A DNA stretch of 64,000 bases from Hemerocallis citrina (taxonomy: Eukaryota > Streptophyta > Magnoliopsida > Asparagales > Asphodelaceae): assembly GCA_017893485.1 (NCBI GenBank), contig CM030364.1, forward strand, positions 208,059,384-208,123,383, given 5' to 3'. The notes beneath the pieces were generated by a model. It saw nothing but the letters and a program-made list of their open reading frames with translations. It was not told the origin of the DNA and searched no databases. Below, piece by piece: positions 31,816 through 42,707 of the stretch (position 1 is its first letter; each line of letters starts with the position of its first letter). A program made the translations under genes and the position numbers.

Positions 31816-33146
31816 TCAAGCAAAAAGCTCGGGATAATCCTTCAACATCCTCTCCTCAGACTCCCAAGTAGCCTCTTCAACCAAATGGTTCCTCCAGACT
31901 ACCTTGACCATCGGTATCGTCTTATTCCTCAAGAATTTCTCTCGATGATCAACAATCTCGACAGGAGACTCGATGTAATTGAGATCCAAATGCAAACCTT
32001 CCGGCACTTCAGGCAAATGATGACTCAGATCTGGAATATAACCTCTCAGCATAAACACATGAAAGACATTATGCACCTGAGATAACTCTTCCAGTAACTC
32101 AAGCCGGTAAGCAGTTTTCCCGATCCTTTTCAATATCTTGTACGGGCCTATAAACCTCGAGGCTAACTTCCCGCCTTTGCCAAATCGAATCACACCTTTA
32201 CTGGACGATACTTTCAGAAAGACGAAGTCACCTTCCTCAAACTCAATGTCCCTTCTCCGGTTGTCTGCATAGCTTTTCTGCCTGCTCTGAGCTTCCACCA
32301 ACCTTTTCCTGATCAGATCAATCTTTTCAGAGATTTGCTGCACAAGCTCAGGTCCAAATAATTGACGCTCCCCAACTTCAAACCAACAAACAGGTGTTCT
32401 GCACTTCCTGCCATACAGAGCTTCGTACGGCGCCATCCCAATGCTAGTCTGAAAACTATTGTTGTAGGCAAACTCTACCAAAGGTAAATGCCTTTTCCAA
32501 CTGCCTCCAAAGTCTAGTACACAACACCGAAGCATATCCTCAAGAATACGGTTGACTCTCTCGGTCTGCCCATCGGTTTGCAGATGAAAAGCAGTGCTGA
32601 AATCCGTCTGGGTACCCAAAGCTGTCTGAAGACTCCTCCAGAAATGCGAAGTAAACCGCGCATCTCGATCAGACACAATAGTTGACGGAACACCATGAAT
32701 CCTGACAATTTCGCCAACATACAATTCAGCTAACTTGTCCATCGAAGCAGTGAGTTTCATCGCCAAAAAGTGAGCGAACTTGGTTAGTCGATCGACTATA
32801 ACCCAAATCACATCATTGCCTTTAGGACTCTTGGGCAATCCCGTAATGAAATCCATACTGATGTTATACCACTTCCATTCCAGAATAGGTAATGGCTGTA
32901 ATAGACCTCTGAGTCTCTGATTCTCGGCTTTGACTTGTTGACAAACCTCACACTTCGCCACAAATTCAGCCACATCCCGCTTCAAACCTGACCACCAGAA
33001 ATGCGGTTTGATGTCTTTGTACATCTTAGTACTTCCAGGATGTACCGACAAAAGAGTAGCATGCGCCCCCTGAAGAATACTCTCTTTCAAGTCCGCCTGA
33101 TTTGGAACACATAGTCTATCTCCGAACCCAACACTCCATTCCTGAT
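31816..33146 (-). pseudogene. pol: Gypsy-2 integrase and chromodomain-like tail
   Basis: The open part runs from about 33090 down to 31816 and aligns with Gypsy-1 throughout. The zinc region (CEVCQQVK), the triad motifs [15 protein letters not shown] and QTDGQTERV, and the C-terminal [14 protein letters not shown] are all present, so this domain is the best preserved. A one-base deletion near 33126-33130 separates it from the upstream pol frame, which has already stopped at 33147-33149 (CAA to TAA). Confidence 0.92.
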
Positions 33147-35198
33147 TTAAAATCCGGGCAACCTGCCAGCACCAACCTGCTCCTTCATCTCCAAAATATC
33201 AGCATCAACCTCCTGACTTGCAATGATCCTTCCATTTAGTGTAGGCCGAAGCCTCAACTGAGCTAAAGATGCTCCCAATCCTTGCAAGACAACTTCAATA
33301 CCTGTTCGATCCAATTCCTCCATCAGATGCTTCTGAGTTGTAATCAAACTGGATAAACCGCTCTTGCGACTAAGTGCATCAACAACAACATTAGCTTTCC
33401 CAGGATGATATTTGATCTCAGATCGCATGTCCTCAAGTACTTCCAACCATCTTCGCTGTCTCAAATTCAGATCCTTCTGCTAATATATGTACTTCAAACT
33501 CTTATGGTCCGTGTACATGTTCAATTTCTCACCGTACACGTAGTGTCTCCATTGCTTCAGGGCAAAGATAATCGCAGCTAACTCCAGATCATGAGTCGGG
33601 TAATTCTTCTCATGCGGTCGTAGTTGCCTAGACCCATAAGCGATTACTCTTCCTTCTTGCATTAAGACACAACCAAGCCCACGATATGAAGCATCGCTGT
33701 AAACATCATACTCAACACCTGCTCTAGGAAAAGCCAAAATAGGTGCAGTAGTCAGTTTCTCTTTCAACTCCTGAAAGCTTGCCTCACATTGCTCAGTCCA
33801 CTTGAAGTTCACATTCTTCTTGGTCAAACTAGTAAGCGGTACGGCTAACTGAGCATAACCTTGAATGAATCTCCTGTAGTATCCACTTAATCCAAGAAAA
33901 CTTCTGACTTCCTTTACTGTAGTAGGCCTAGCCCAATCTCTCACTGCCTCTATCTTCTGAGGGTCAGTTGTCACTCCCTCCTTAGAAAGGATGTGACCTA
34001 GGAATGCCACTTCAGATTTTCAGAAATCACACTTGGATAGCTTGGCATACAACTCCTGCTCTTCTAGCTTCTTCAAAACTGCTGTCATGTGCTCGGTGTG
34101 CTCCTCTTCTGACTTGGAGTACACGAGAATATCGTCGATAAACACCACGACGAAAGAATCAATGAACGGCCTCAGAACTCTGTTCATCAAATCCATGAAG
34201 ATTGCGGGTGCATTCGTCACTCCAAATGGCATAACTAAGAATTCGTAATGCCCATGTCGAATTCTAAATGCAGTTTTGTGCACATGTTCAGCTTTCACTC
34301 GAACTTGGTGATATCCTAATCGAAGATCTATTTTGGAGAAAAACAGCTGCTCCTTGTAGACGATCGAACAAGTCATCAATTCGGGGAATAGGATACTTAT
34401 TCTGAACAGCGACTTATTCAGCTCTCGGTAATCGATGCACATTCTCATCAATCCATCCTTCTTCTTTACCAAAAGCACTGGTGCTCCCCAAGGTGACGCA
34501 CTAGGTTGAATAAAGCCTTTCTCCAACAGTTCCTCAATCTGCCGTTTCACCTCATCCTGTTCCACTGAAGCCATCCTATACGGTGCCTTAGAAATGGGTG
34601 CACTTTCCGGTTGAACAGTGATGCTGAACTCTACATCACGATGTGGGGGTAACCCAGGAAAATCATCCAAGAATATGGTCGGATAGTCCCGAACTACAGG
34701 AATCCCTTGCACTTCCACAGGAATCTCTTCCTTGCGGATAGCTGCCATCAGCCTAGAACACTTCTTCTTCCCTTGGAAATTTACTTCAGGTCCACCTAGA
34801 GCCTTCACTGTTACCATCTTGGTCTTGCACTCGATGCTTGCACTGTACACCGACATCCAATCAATGCCAATGATAACTTTGACTCCTAAGATAGTCAGCT
34901 CGATTAGATCAATTCCGAAGATTCTGTCCCCAATCACAATCTCGCAATCTGCATAGTACCGATCAGTGGTTAAAGTTTTCCCTAATAGAGTAGCTACTGC
35001 TAAGATCTTGCCTGGAAAAATCTTCGGTTCAACTCCCAACACTTTAGCAAATTTAGGAGACACAAAAGTATGAGAAGATCCAGTATCGAACAAAACAACA
35101 GCATTCATTCCATTTAAATAAAGTTCCCCTGTTACATAATACACACCCATTACGTAACAGTTCACCAAATAAGCGGGAAAAGAAAACAACATAAATCT
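33147..35198 (-). pseudogene. pol: Gypsy-2 protease, reverse transcriptase and RNase H
   Basis: From the 5' side: protease with [10 protein letters not shown], then RT with FIDD, then RNase H with [11 protein letters not shown]. Compared with Gypsy-1 in the same window the breaks are: a one-base deletion near 34410 and a one-base insertion near 34338, which garble ~24 RT residues but restore the frame; TGG to TGA at 34020-34022; CAG to TAG at 33480-33482; and CAA to TAA at 33147-33149. An upstream TAG sits at 35199-35201. The copy cannot make active RT. Confidence 0.94.
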
Positions 35199-35342
35199 CT
35201 AAACATCCGCCCTCGTACCAGTAATGACATGATCTACTTCATCGGCATCAACTTCCGTCAAGGCAAATACTCGTCCTGGTTGGTACGATCTCTTCCCAGT
35301 CTGTTGCATTGGTACATTGCGATTACCATTCCGTAGCTTGAG

Positions 35343-36210
35343 TCATTGGGATTGGTAATGTCCCGTCTCACCACAGTTGAAGCAATTTACCGTAGGAGGT
35401 CTCACAACATTGTTCCTGGGTCCTCCAACCACATTGATAGCATTCGCCCCTGTCGGTTTGAACCTTTGTGCCGATGGTTGACCTTTGAAATTTCCAGAAT
35501 TTGCGGGCCTCTTTCCAGACTGCCAGTTGTTCCTCCGATTCTGAACAACATAAAACTGCTCCATGTCTGCTTCTGTGGCTGCCGCGCGCTTGACCAACTT
35601 GTCGAATCTTCTGATACCAAGAGGTATCATCCGGGACCTCAAGCTCGGCCTCAATCCATGCTCGAACTTACGAGCCTTCTTCGCCTCATCCATCACTAAT
35701 TCAGGAGCATACCTAGAGAGCTGAGTAAACTTGGTCTCGTACTCTCTAACTGACATGCCACCGTGTTGTAGTGATAGAAACTCCATAGCCTTCTTCTCTT
35801 GGACGTCGGAAGGAAAATAGTGACTGCGGAATTCCTCCAAAAATTCCTCCCAGCCAAGAACAATACCTCCCATTGTCCGCTTCATCGACTGCCACCACAT
35901 AGCCGCATCCTTCTCAAGTTGCAGAGTCACCAACTTCACCTTGCTGTCCTCAGAGGCCTCCAGTACTTCGAAGATCGTCTCTACCTGATGAATCCAGTTG
36001 TCAGCCGCATCAAGGTCTAACTTCCCTTCGAACACAGGTGGTTTCATTCGTTTGAATGATTCCACGAGTTTGATTGCTTCGGGTACCGAATTCGCAAGTA
36101 TCCCTTCCTTGGTTCTGATTCATGGCCACGGCGTTGAGTATCTGATAGACCCTCTCAAGTTCCGTTTCCAAGTCCAGACCTTCACCATTTCTAGCTCCTC
36201 TTCTAGCCAT
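35343..36210 (-). pseudogene. gag: Gypsy-2 gag
   Basis: The start is taken at 36210 (MARRGARNGEG on the minus strand). A frameshift near 36065-36090 moves the reading to the main gag frame, whose conserved part starts around FKRMKPPVFEG. A capsid-like core (AADNWIHQVETIF, then AAMWWQSM) and a basic linker lead to the zinc knuckle CFNCGETGHYQSQ. The last Cys of the knuckle has become a stop (TGC to TGA, 35343-35345). Confidence 0.9.
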
Positions 36211-36354
36211 ATTTTGATGCAAAAGATCCATTAAATTCGAAGTATAAGACATGAATTTTAAATCAACTTGCATTTCATTAAATTCCAAACTTTATACATT
36301 CGAATTGAAAACATTTCTTGACATCAGAATGAAAACAGTAGAAGCTACAACAGT

Positions 36355-36744
36355 CTAACTCCTACGGTTCCTCTTCGCTTCTCGAAGTTCTCCCCGTAGT
36401 TCATCAACTTCTTCCTTCAGCACATCGGTCATATTCTTCCTCTTCTCGAGTTCCCAACGCTTTGCCAACTGAGCCTCCAATAGTTCAACTCTCTCCCGCA
36501 GTGTTTCTACCTACCCCTGAAGAGATATTAAAAGACTATTTGGAACTGGTCCTTCTTCTTCATCAGAAGAGTCATCAGATGAATCCGGAGGTGGGGTGAT
36601 CTCTCGGGACTCAGGCCATTCTTCTCCGTCAGAATCTGCTTGCCCTGGGTAGTACTCTTTCTCAGAATCTGCTTGTCCAGGATAGTAATCTTCCACGATG
36701 ATATGCTAATTGTCGTCTCCAGCAGGGTCGAAGTGATCAGCCAT
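36355..36744 (-). pseudogene. Leader ORF upstream of gag (acidic plus coiled-coil protein)
   Basis: On the minus strand an ATG at 36744 opens exactly 130 codons ending at TAG (36355-36357). It is interrupted by two TAG codons (36706-36708 and 36511-36513), each explained by one C-to-T or G-to-A change. The predicted product begins MADHFDPAGDDN and contains two YYPGQADS repeats. An acidic serine-rich segment follows (DSSDDSSDEEEG). It ends in a heptad-rich, charged segment (about 50 residues, including LLEAQLAKRWELEKRK) likely to form a coiled coil. The maintained frame outside the stops suggests it was once coding. I know no named family for it; an accessory or nucleocapsid-helper role would be a guess. 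Confidence 0.6.
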
Positions 36745-36888
36745 CTTAGAAATAGGGAGGAAGAAGCATAAGTCATAGAGCAACACAAATGTAAGTAATT
36801 TACATTTAAATCTCTAGACTCAAACACACACTCTAATGTCCACTTCTAAGGTGTCGTTCCTTATAAATTTGTACTAGTGTGAAGCGTG

Positions 36889-36900
36889 GCTCTGATACCA
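36889..36900 (-). promoter_or_regulatory. Primer binding site (tRNA-iMet) of Gypsy-2
   Basis: On the minus strand TGGTATCAGAGC begins three bases after the end of the 5' LTR. Confidence 0.95.
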
Positions 36901-38466
36901 TTCTGTAATGCCCCGAATTCTAAAATTACACTGAATTCGAGATTCCACAGGATCTTTACACTTCTTTCATATAATTTTACAAGGAATTTAAAACTTTTCA
37001 CTTTACATCAGAGTTACATGAAAACTTTACACTTTACATTTAACAGCACAAGCAAATTTACAACATTTAAATAAATATACAACAACATTTGAATAATCAA
37101 TATTTGAATAATCTCTAAGCATCTGTGCTTTCTTTAATCTTGATCATGTCATTTACCCTGCATATAAATCTGCAGATACGTCAGTTTATTCAACCGACGA
37201 ATATTATACACGGCCATTCTCTCTATGCCAGAAATAGTATAACTGGTTTTTCATGTTTAACAAATACAAACTTGTCACATATCAAACTAAAGGGAATACC
37301 CTAATGATGTCATGTTGTGATTGTGCACTTACTCCTTAATGCAATTATTTATATTACATGACACTAATGCACACTTGTTCGGATTCTATGCATCCCATAC
37401 TACATAGGTCCGAGGGCAAGCCTCTTAATCGTTCTTCATCTTGTAGGGTTCAATCCCTCGTCATGACTTAATCTACTACTGTAACTACGGTAAGTATCCT
37501 AGATGATCTATGAGTACAAGCTCGTATACAGAAAACCTGGAGGGGAATCCCACGCCATGTCTTGACGCATCAAGCATGCATTCTGTGGCAATTCAGCCTC
37601 CTTCATGGCACACAATCCTCTTGCAGTCACCAAACATCCCACAAGCGTCGCCAAGATCCCGATCCTTCTGGAGTAGTGCCCACGCCATGTCTTGACGCAT
37701 CAAGCATGTATTCTGTGGATCACACCCACATCGTAGACTCAAGGCCCTCATATTTGTGTTTTTCTCTCACATTCATCACCTCTTCACTATGTACTAAATC
37801 CTTAAATTTAATGAAATCATGAACAAAATCAATCTCTTAGAGTTAGCCCTCTCACTACTACCGGTCTTATTTCTTTCATTTCACAATGACCCAAACTGGT
37901 CTTTTCAATATCAATAATCATAATTCATCACTTTCACTTGCCGGTGTGAGTTTTGGCTCCACTCTAATTTTCAATTTCAATTCACAATTCATATGTTTGA
38001 GTTTTCATGCTCAATAACATTCTCTTTTCCAATCACATGATTTCTAAATTATTCATGAGTCCATAACCATACATGGAATTCAATTATCATGCATGCATTT
38101 CATCAAATATTTATTTCCACATTAAAAATCATATCACCAATTATATGGTCAAAATGAATATTCACAACACATAATTATCACACTATTCTTCTCTTCACTT
38201 CATATATTTTCTTTCTTATTTATATTTCCTTTCTAGCACTTTATTTTAAGTTCTTTTGCAAAATACAACTTTCACCAAAATATAAGTGTAGAACCAAAGT
38301 TCCAATTACACTTTTGTTCTCAAAAATATACTCTATTTCATTTTAATAAATCCCAATTTATTTTTCATAAGTCCCACGAAATTTTAGAATAATAATAATA
38401 TTTTTTTCATAATTTTTAAACATCAAAAACCATCAAAAATCATTTTTTTCCAAAAAGTTTAATACT

Positions 38467-38540
38467 GGTCGAGACTAGGATTCGAACAAATAACCACAGA
38501 GAAACAAGCCGCACGCTCTGGCCACTAGGCCGATCGCACC
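38467..38540 (-). other. tRNA-like sequence TL1 in the Gypsy-2 5' LTR
   Basis: Identical by eye to the 29997-30070 copy, including both box-like parts. Confidence 0.55.
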
Positions 38541-38621
38541 AATCGATATAAAGGGGATTAAGAGCTTTAAATGCTCTCGGTTGAAGCTTAATTAATTTTT
38601 TAAATGCGCAACAAAATATAT

Positions 38622-38712
38622 GGTGCTAACAAGAATCGAACCATCGACCTGTGAGAACCCAACCGCACACTGTAGCGATTAGAAGCCTCCTGACCACTTG
38701 AGATATAGGCTC
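38622..38712 (-). other. tRNA-like sequence TL2 in the Gypsy-2 5' LTR
   Basis: It matches 30152-30242 except for three changes, one of which alters the A-box-like GCTC to TCTC. Confidence 0.5.
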
Positions 38713-39617
38713 AAGTTGTCTCAATACAACTTGCATTTTAATTAAATCAACCCTCTGTCTAATAGCACATTTCGATATTTCAAAAGCTCTCATTTGAGTT
38801 CTGCTTTTACTAAACTTACTGTAAATTTCCAGATTAATTATTCCCATAATAATTTATACTCCAGTAATTTAAAAATAATTTTTCCAATAATTAAACACAT
38901 ATTTTGCATACAATTAGTTTAAATTGTATGCTACTACTACCACATTTCTTTTTCGACATTTTTATCTAACTTAACATCAATATTCTCTATATCAATTTCC
39001 TGTTTATATTCATTTCACAAACCCACAAATCATATTTTAAGTCATTCATTACAACACTATCACAAAAGGTTCATTCAAGCACATAAAACAATATTTTCAT
39101 CTACTAACATTTGCATTTAGTTTTTGATGCTAACAATGAATTTTTCTTCAAGCAATCCATAGCTATAATAATTTTACACACAACATAAGTTTGATGATGG
39201 AACCACATACAAGCTGTTTATCAACATTCCAATCAACTAATAAGCCGTTTTTCCAATTAAAATGTACTCTTATTAATCTTTTTCATGCATTAATATTTCA
39301 ATTCAATCTTAGCATGCTTTCTAATTAGAAACATGGAAAATAACCCACCTTAATTTGGAGAGAAGACAAATTGCAACACCTTCTACACAAGAGTCATTGC
39401 CAAAAGTGTGTTCCTCCTCCTCTTCGATGTGCACCCAAGCCTTCAAAGATGCCAACCCGAGCCTCCCTAGTGATGCCGGCCTTCCCTTTCTTAGTGCAAA
39501 CACAACTCACAACTCTCAATCTTTTAACTCACTTACTATACTACTAACAATGTATTTTATACTATAGTTTGTGGAGAAATAAAGAGTACAAAATAACTAG
39601 GCTAGGGGGAGGGGGGG

Positions 39618-39625
39618 TATTTATA
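39618..39625 (-). promoter_or_regulatory. TATA box, Gypsy-2 5' LTR
   Basis: TATAAATA on the minus strand followed by a C-run. It is expected to drive the genomic transcript of Gypsy-2. Confidence 0.65.
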
Positions 39626-40197
39626 CTAAAATTTGGAGTGAATGGAAGGCTAGGATCAAACTAGGAGTTAGAAATAAAAGGCTAGGATTCAAGGGGGAGT
39701 TATGGTAACCAACCATGATCAAACAACTACCACCCATAACTCCACTCATATTTCCCTTTTCCCTCCATGTCAAAATTGGCCTCACATGGTGCATTTGCAC
39801 GTGTACGTGCAATGCACGTGCATGCATTAGTCCTCCATTTAAAAAAAATTTGTACATTATATTTTCTATAAAAATAATCTTTAAAACATGTTCTACATTA
39901 CAAGTTGTAATTAAAATAGAAATAACTCATGGGCTTTAATTAATGGGCCAAAATAATAGTCTTATAAAAATAAATTAAATAAATTAGATTTGGGCTAGAA
40001 AGAAAGGCTTATGTTTATTTGAAGAAAAATGGGCCTTTAAAAAATATAATTAAAGAGCACATATACATATATATATATACATATACTCACCATTCATAAT
40101 GAAAATAATTATAAGATTTCACACTACAAAAAAATTGCACGTGCACACTACCTGCAAAATTAAATAATTTTCATTAATGAAAATCAGGGGCTTTACA

Positions 40198-40202
40198 CAA
40201 CT
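40198..40202 (+). repeat. Gypsy-2 target-site duplication, right copy (CAACT)
   Basis: It matches 28431-28435. Copia-B integrase coding sequence resumes right after it in the expected frame. Confidence 0.95.
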
Positions 40203-42387
40203 GACGGTGCCAAGGTCCCCCCAACAAAATGGAGTAGCAGAAAGGAAGAGTAGGACAATCCTTGAGATGGCGAGGAGCATGCTCAAAAGCAAGAAGCTGC
40301 CAAAGGAATTTTGGGCGGAAGCGGTTGCGTGCGCGGTTTACCTATCAAACTTATCTCCGACAAGAAGCGTATGGAAAAAAACACCACAAGAAACATGGAG
40401 TGGAAGGAAGCCCGACATTTCCCACCTAAGAGTCTTTGGAAGCATAGCACACGTACACGTACCGAACGAGAAGCGAAGCAAGTTAGATGATAAAAGTGAG
40501 AAGTACATTTTCATTGGCTACGACACTAACTGCAAAGGCAATAAGCTCTACAATCCTGATACGGGGAAGACAATTATCAGTCGAGATGTCATGTTTGATG
40601 AAGAAGGAGAATGGGATTGGAGCACACATAATGAAGACTACAACTTCTTTCCACATTTTGAAGAAGAAGACATGGAGCAATCAAGGATAGAGCAACCAAG
40701 AGAGGAGCCTGCTATCCCACCAGCTTTACCAGCCGTGAGTTCTCAAGGAGACGAAAGCTCAAGTGAAAGGACTCCGCACTTTAGAAGCCTACAAGAACTT
40801 TACGAGGTAACTGAAAATCAAGACAATCTTGCTCTCCTTTGCCTATTTGTGGATTGTGAGCCCATGAACTTCCAAGAAGCTATGGAAAAGAAGAGTTGGA
40901 GAAATGCTATGGATGAAGAGATAAAGGCAATCAAGAAGAATGACACATGGGAGTTAGCTTCACTTCCAAAAGGGCACAAGGCAATCGGTGTGAAGTGGGT
41001 GTACAAAGCAAAGAAGAACGCCAAAGGAGAAGTTGAAAGATACAAGGCGAGATTGGTGGCAAAAGGCTACAGTCAAAGAGCGGGCATCAACTATGACGAG
41101 GTATTTGCTCCGGTTGCTCGACTAGAAACTGTTAGACTAATAATTTCATTGGCAGCTCAAAACAATTGGAGGATACATCAAATGAATGTCAAATCTGCAT
41201 TCTTAAATGGAGTCCTCGAAGAAGAAGTCTACATTGAGCAACCACAAGGCTACGAAGTGAAGGGAGAAGAAGGCAAGGTCTTGAAGCTGAAAAAGGCACT
41301 CTATGGGTTGAAACAAGCTCCAAGAGCTTGGAATGCTCGAATTGACAAATACTTCCAAGGGAGAAACTTCACCAAGTGTCCATACGAGCATGCACTCTAT
41401 ATCAAAATCCAGAACTATGATATATTGATTGTATGCTTGTATATAGATGACTTGATCTTCACAGGTAGCAATCCAAGCATGTTTGGCAAATTTAAGAAAG
41501 AAATGACGAAGGAGTTCGAGATGACGGATATTGGGCTCATGTCTTACTACCTCGGCATAGAAGTGAAGCAAGAAGACAAAGGCATCCTAATCACTCTAGA
41601 AGGCTATGCTAAAGAGATACTCAAGAAGTTCAAGATGGATGACTCTAACCCGGTTGGCACGCCAATGGAATGTGGAATCAAGTTGTCAAAACACGATGAA
41701 GGAGAAAGGGTGGATCCAACACTCTTTAAGAGCTTGGTCGGAAGTCTGCGATATTTAACTTGCACAAGACCCGATATTCTATATGCGGTTGGAGTTGTCA
41801 GTTGATACATGGAGAATCCAACAACAACTCATTTGAAGGCGGCAAAGAGGATTCTTCACTATGTCAAAGGTACAACAAACTTTGGCTTGTACTATTCTAT
41901 TTCTAACAATTACAAGCTTGTTGGATATAGCGATAGTGATTGGAGTGGAGATATGGATGACCGCAAGAGCACAAGTGGCTTCATATTCTATATGGGAGAC
42001 ACGGCCTTCACATGGATGTCAAAGAAGCAGCTGATTGTCACTCTTTCCACATGCGAAGCGGAGTACATAGCTGCTACTTCATGTGTTTGCCATGCAGTTT
42101 GGTTACGAAACCTGTTGAAGGAGTTGAGTTTGCCACAAGAGGAGCCGACCAAGATTTTTGTGGACAACAAGTCAGCAATAGCTTTGGCCAAGAACCCAGT
42201 CTTCCATGATCGAAGTAAGCACATTGATACACGCTATCACTATATTAGAGAGTGCATCACCAGAAAGGACATACAACTGGAGTACGTGAAGTCTCATGAT
42301 CAAGTTGCTGATATCTTCACCAAGCCTCTCAAGCACGAAAACTTCATAAGGTTAAGAAGTTTGATTGGAGTAACAAATCAAGTTTAG
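40203..42387 (+). pseudogene. pol: Copia-B pol, 3' half (integrase C-terminal part, RT, RNase H)
   Basis: It resumes at the integrase segment with the third catalytic residue (Glu in QQNGVAERK), so Gypsy-2 separates the first two Asp from the Glu of the DDE triad. RT follows with KSAFLNG and the YIDD box at 41440-41451, then [15 protein letters not shown] and the RNase H-linked ending. A TGA at 41803-41805 lies where the family has Arg (CGA to TGA). After it RNase H continues with SDSDWSGDMDDRKSTSG and STCEAEYIAA, ending at 42387. The apparent ATG at 40177 belongs to the Gypsy-2 LTR. Confidence 0.93.
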
Positions 42388-42399
42388 GGGGGGGGGGGG
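42386..42399 (+). promoter_or_regulatory. Polypurine tract of Copia-B (A plus 13 G)
   Basis: An uninterrupted run of 13 G ends at the LTR TG. The pol stop codon overlaps the tract's first bases. The run is a likely site of length variation. Confidence 0.88.
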
Positions 42400-42707
42400 T
42401 GTTGAAATATTAACTTGATTTGGGTCTTAGCCCAAATAGATATGTTATCTTATGTATTTAATGTAATAGGCCCAACTTCCAGAAACTTACTCTAGAGAAA
42501 TCTTATCTAGAAGTTTTTTCTAGATAAGTCTTAGGAGTTATCTAGAAGATAAGGATAACCTTAGACTTGTGGAGAAAATTCTACAGAGATAATTAAAGCC
42601 AAAAATTAGACTCACTCAATAATACAAGTAGTCTTCCTTTTTCTAAAATCTCTAATCTCTCCCATTTTAAAACACTTCCTCCAACCACCTAAAATTTCCT
42701 TCCAACA
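42400..42707 (+). repeat. Copia-B 3' LTR (308 bp)
   Basis: It starts TGTTGAAATATT and ends TTCCAACA. The last 52 bp match the 5' LTR fragment at 26492-26543. The following bases CATAC should be the target duplication; its partner is outside the window. Confidence 0.93.

Larger units (their letters stand above)
36211..36903 (-). other. Gypsy-2 leader between primer site and gag
   Basis: A ~690-bp untranslated-type leader whose main content is the small ORF at 36355-36744. The rest shows no recognisable gene. The primer site is at 36889-36900. Confidence 0.7.
28436..40197 (-). mobile_element. Gypsy-2: full-length Ty3/gypsy (Tekay-like) element, decayed, inside Copia-B
   Basis: It is 11.76 kb on the minus strand with two ~3.3-kb LTRs (36904-40197 is the 5' LTR, 28436-31718 the 3' LTR). 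It has a tRNA-iMet primer site at 36889-36900, a polypurine tract at 31719-31731 and a CAACT duplication. Gene order on the minus strand is a leader ORF, gag, protease, RT, RNase H, integrase and chromodomain-like tail. Several stops and frameshifts break the polyprotein. By eye the LTRs differ by roughly 2%. Confidence 0.96.
36904..40197 (-). repeat. Gypsy-2 5' LTR (3294 bp)
   Basis: It matches 28436-31718 over its full length. Differences cluster in the first ~300 bp and around 39370-39440; other stretches of several hundred bp are identical. Confidence 0.95.
26492..42707 (+). mobile_element. Copia-B: Ty1/copia retrotransposon, interrupted by CACTA and by Gypsy-2
   Basis: From left to right: the last 52 bp of the 5' LTR, a tRNA-iMet primer site, gag and the first part of pol, Gypsy-2 (28436-40197), the rest of pol, a G-rich polypurine tract and a complete 308-bp 3' LTR. 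The 5' LTR fragment differs from the 3' LTR at one base. Two in-frame TGA codons sit in pol. It is the oldest insertion of this stack by nesting order. Confidence 0.95.

Noticed and set aside
40118..40128. CACTACAAAA-like sequence considered as the CACTA left end
   Set aside because: It lies inside the Gypsy-2 5' LTR, has no subterminal ACCGGCG repeats beside it, and the other LTR copy reads CACTGCAAAA, so it is a point difference.
40177..40202. ATG at 40177 as start of a separate copia gene
   Set aside because: Bases up to 40197 are Gypsy-2 LTR and 40198-40202 are the target duplication. The coding sequence is the interrupted Copia-B pol.
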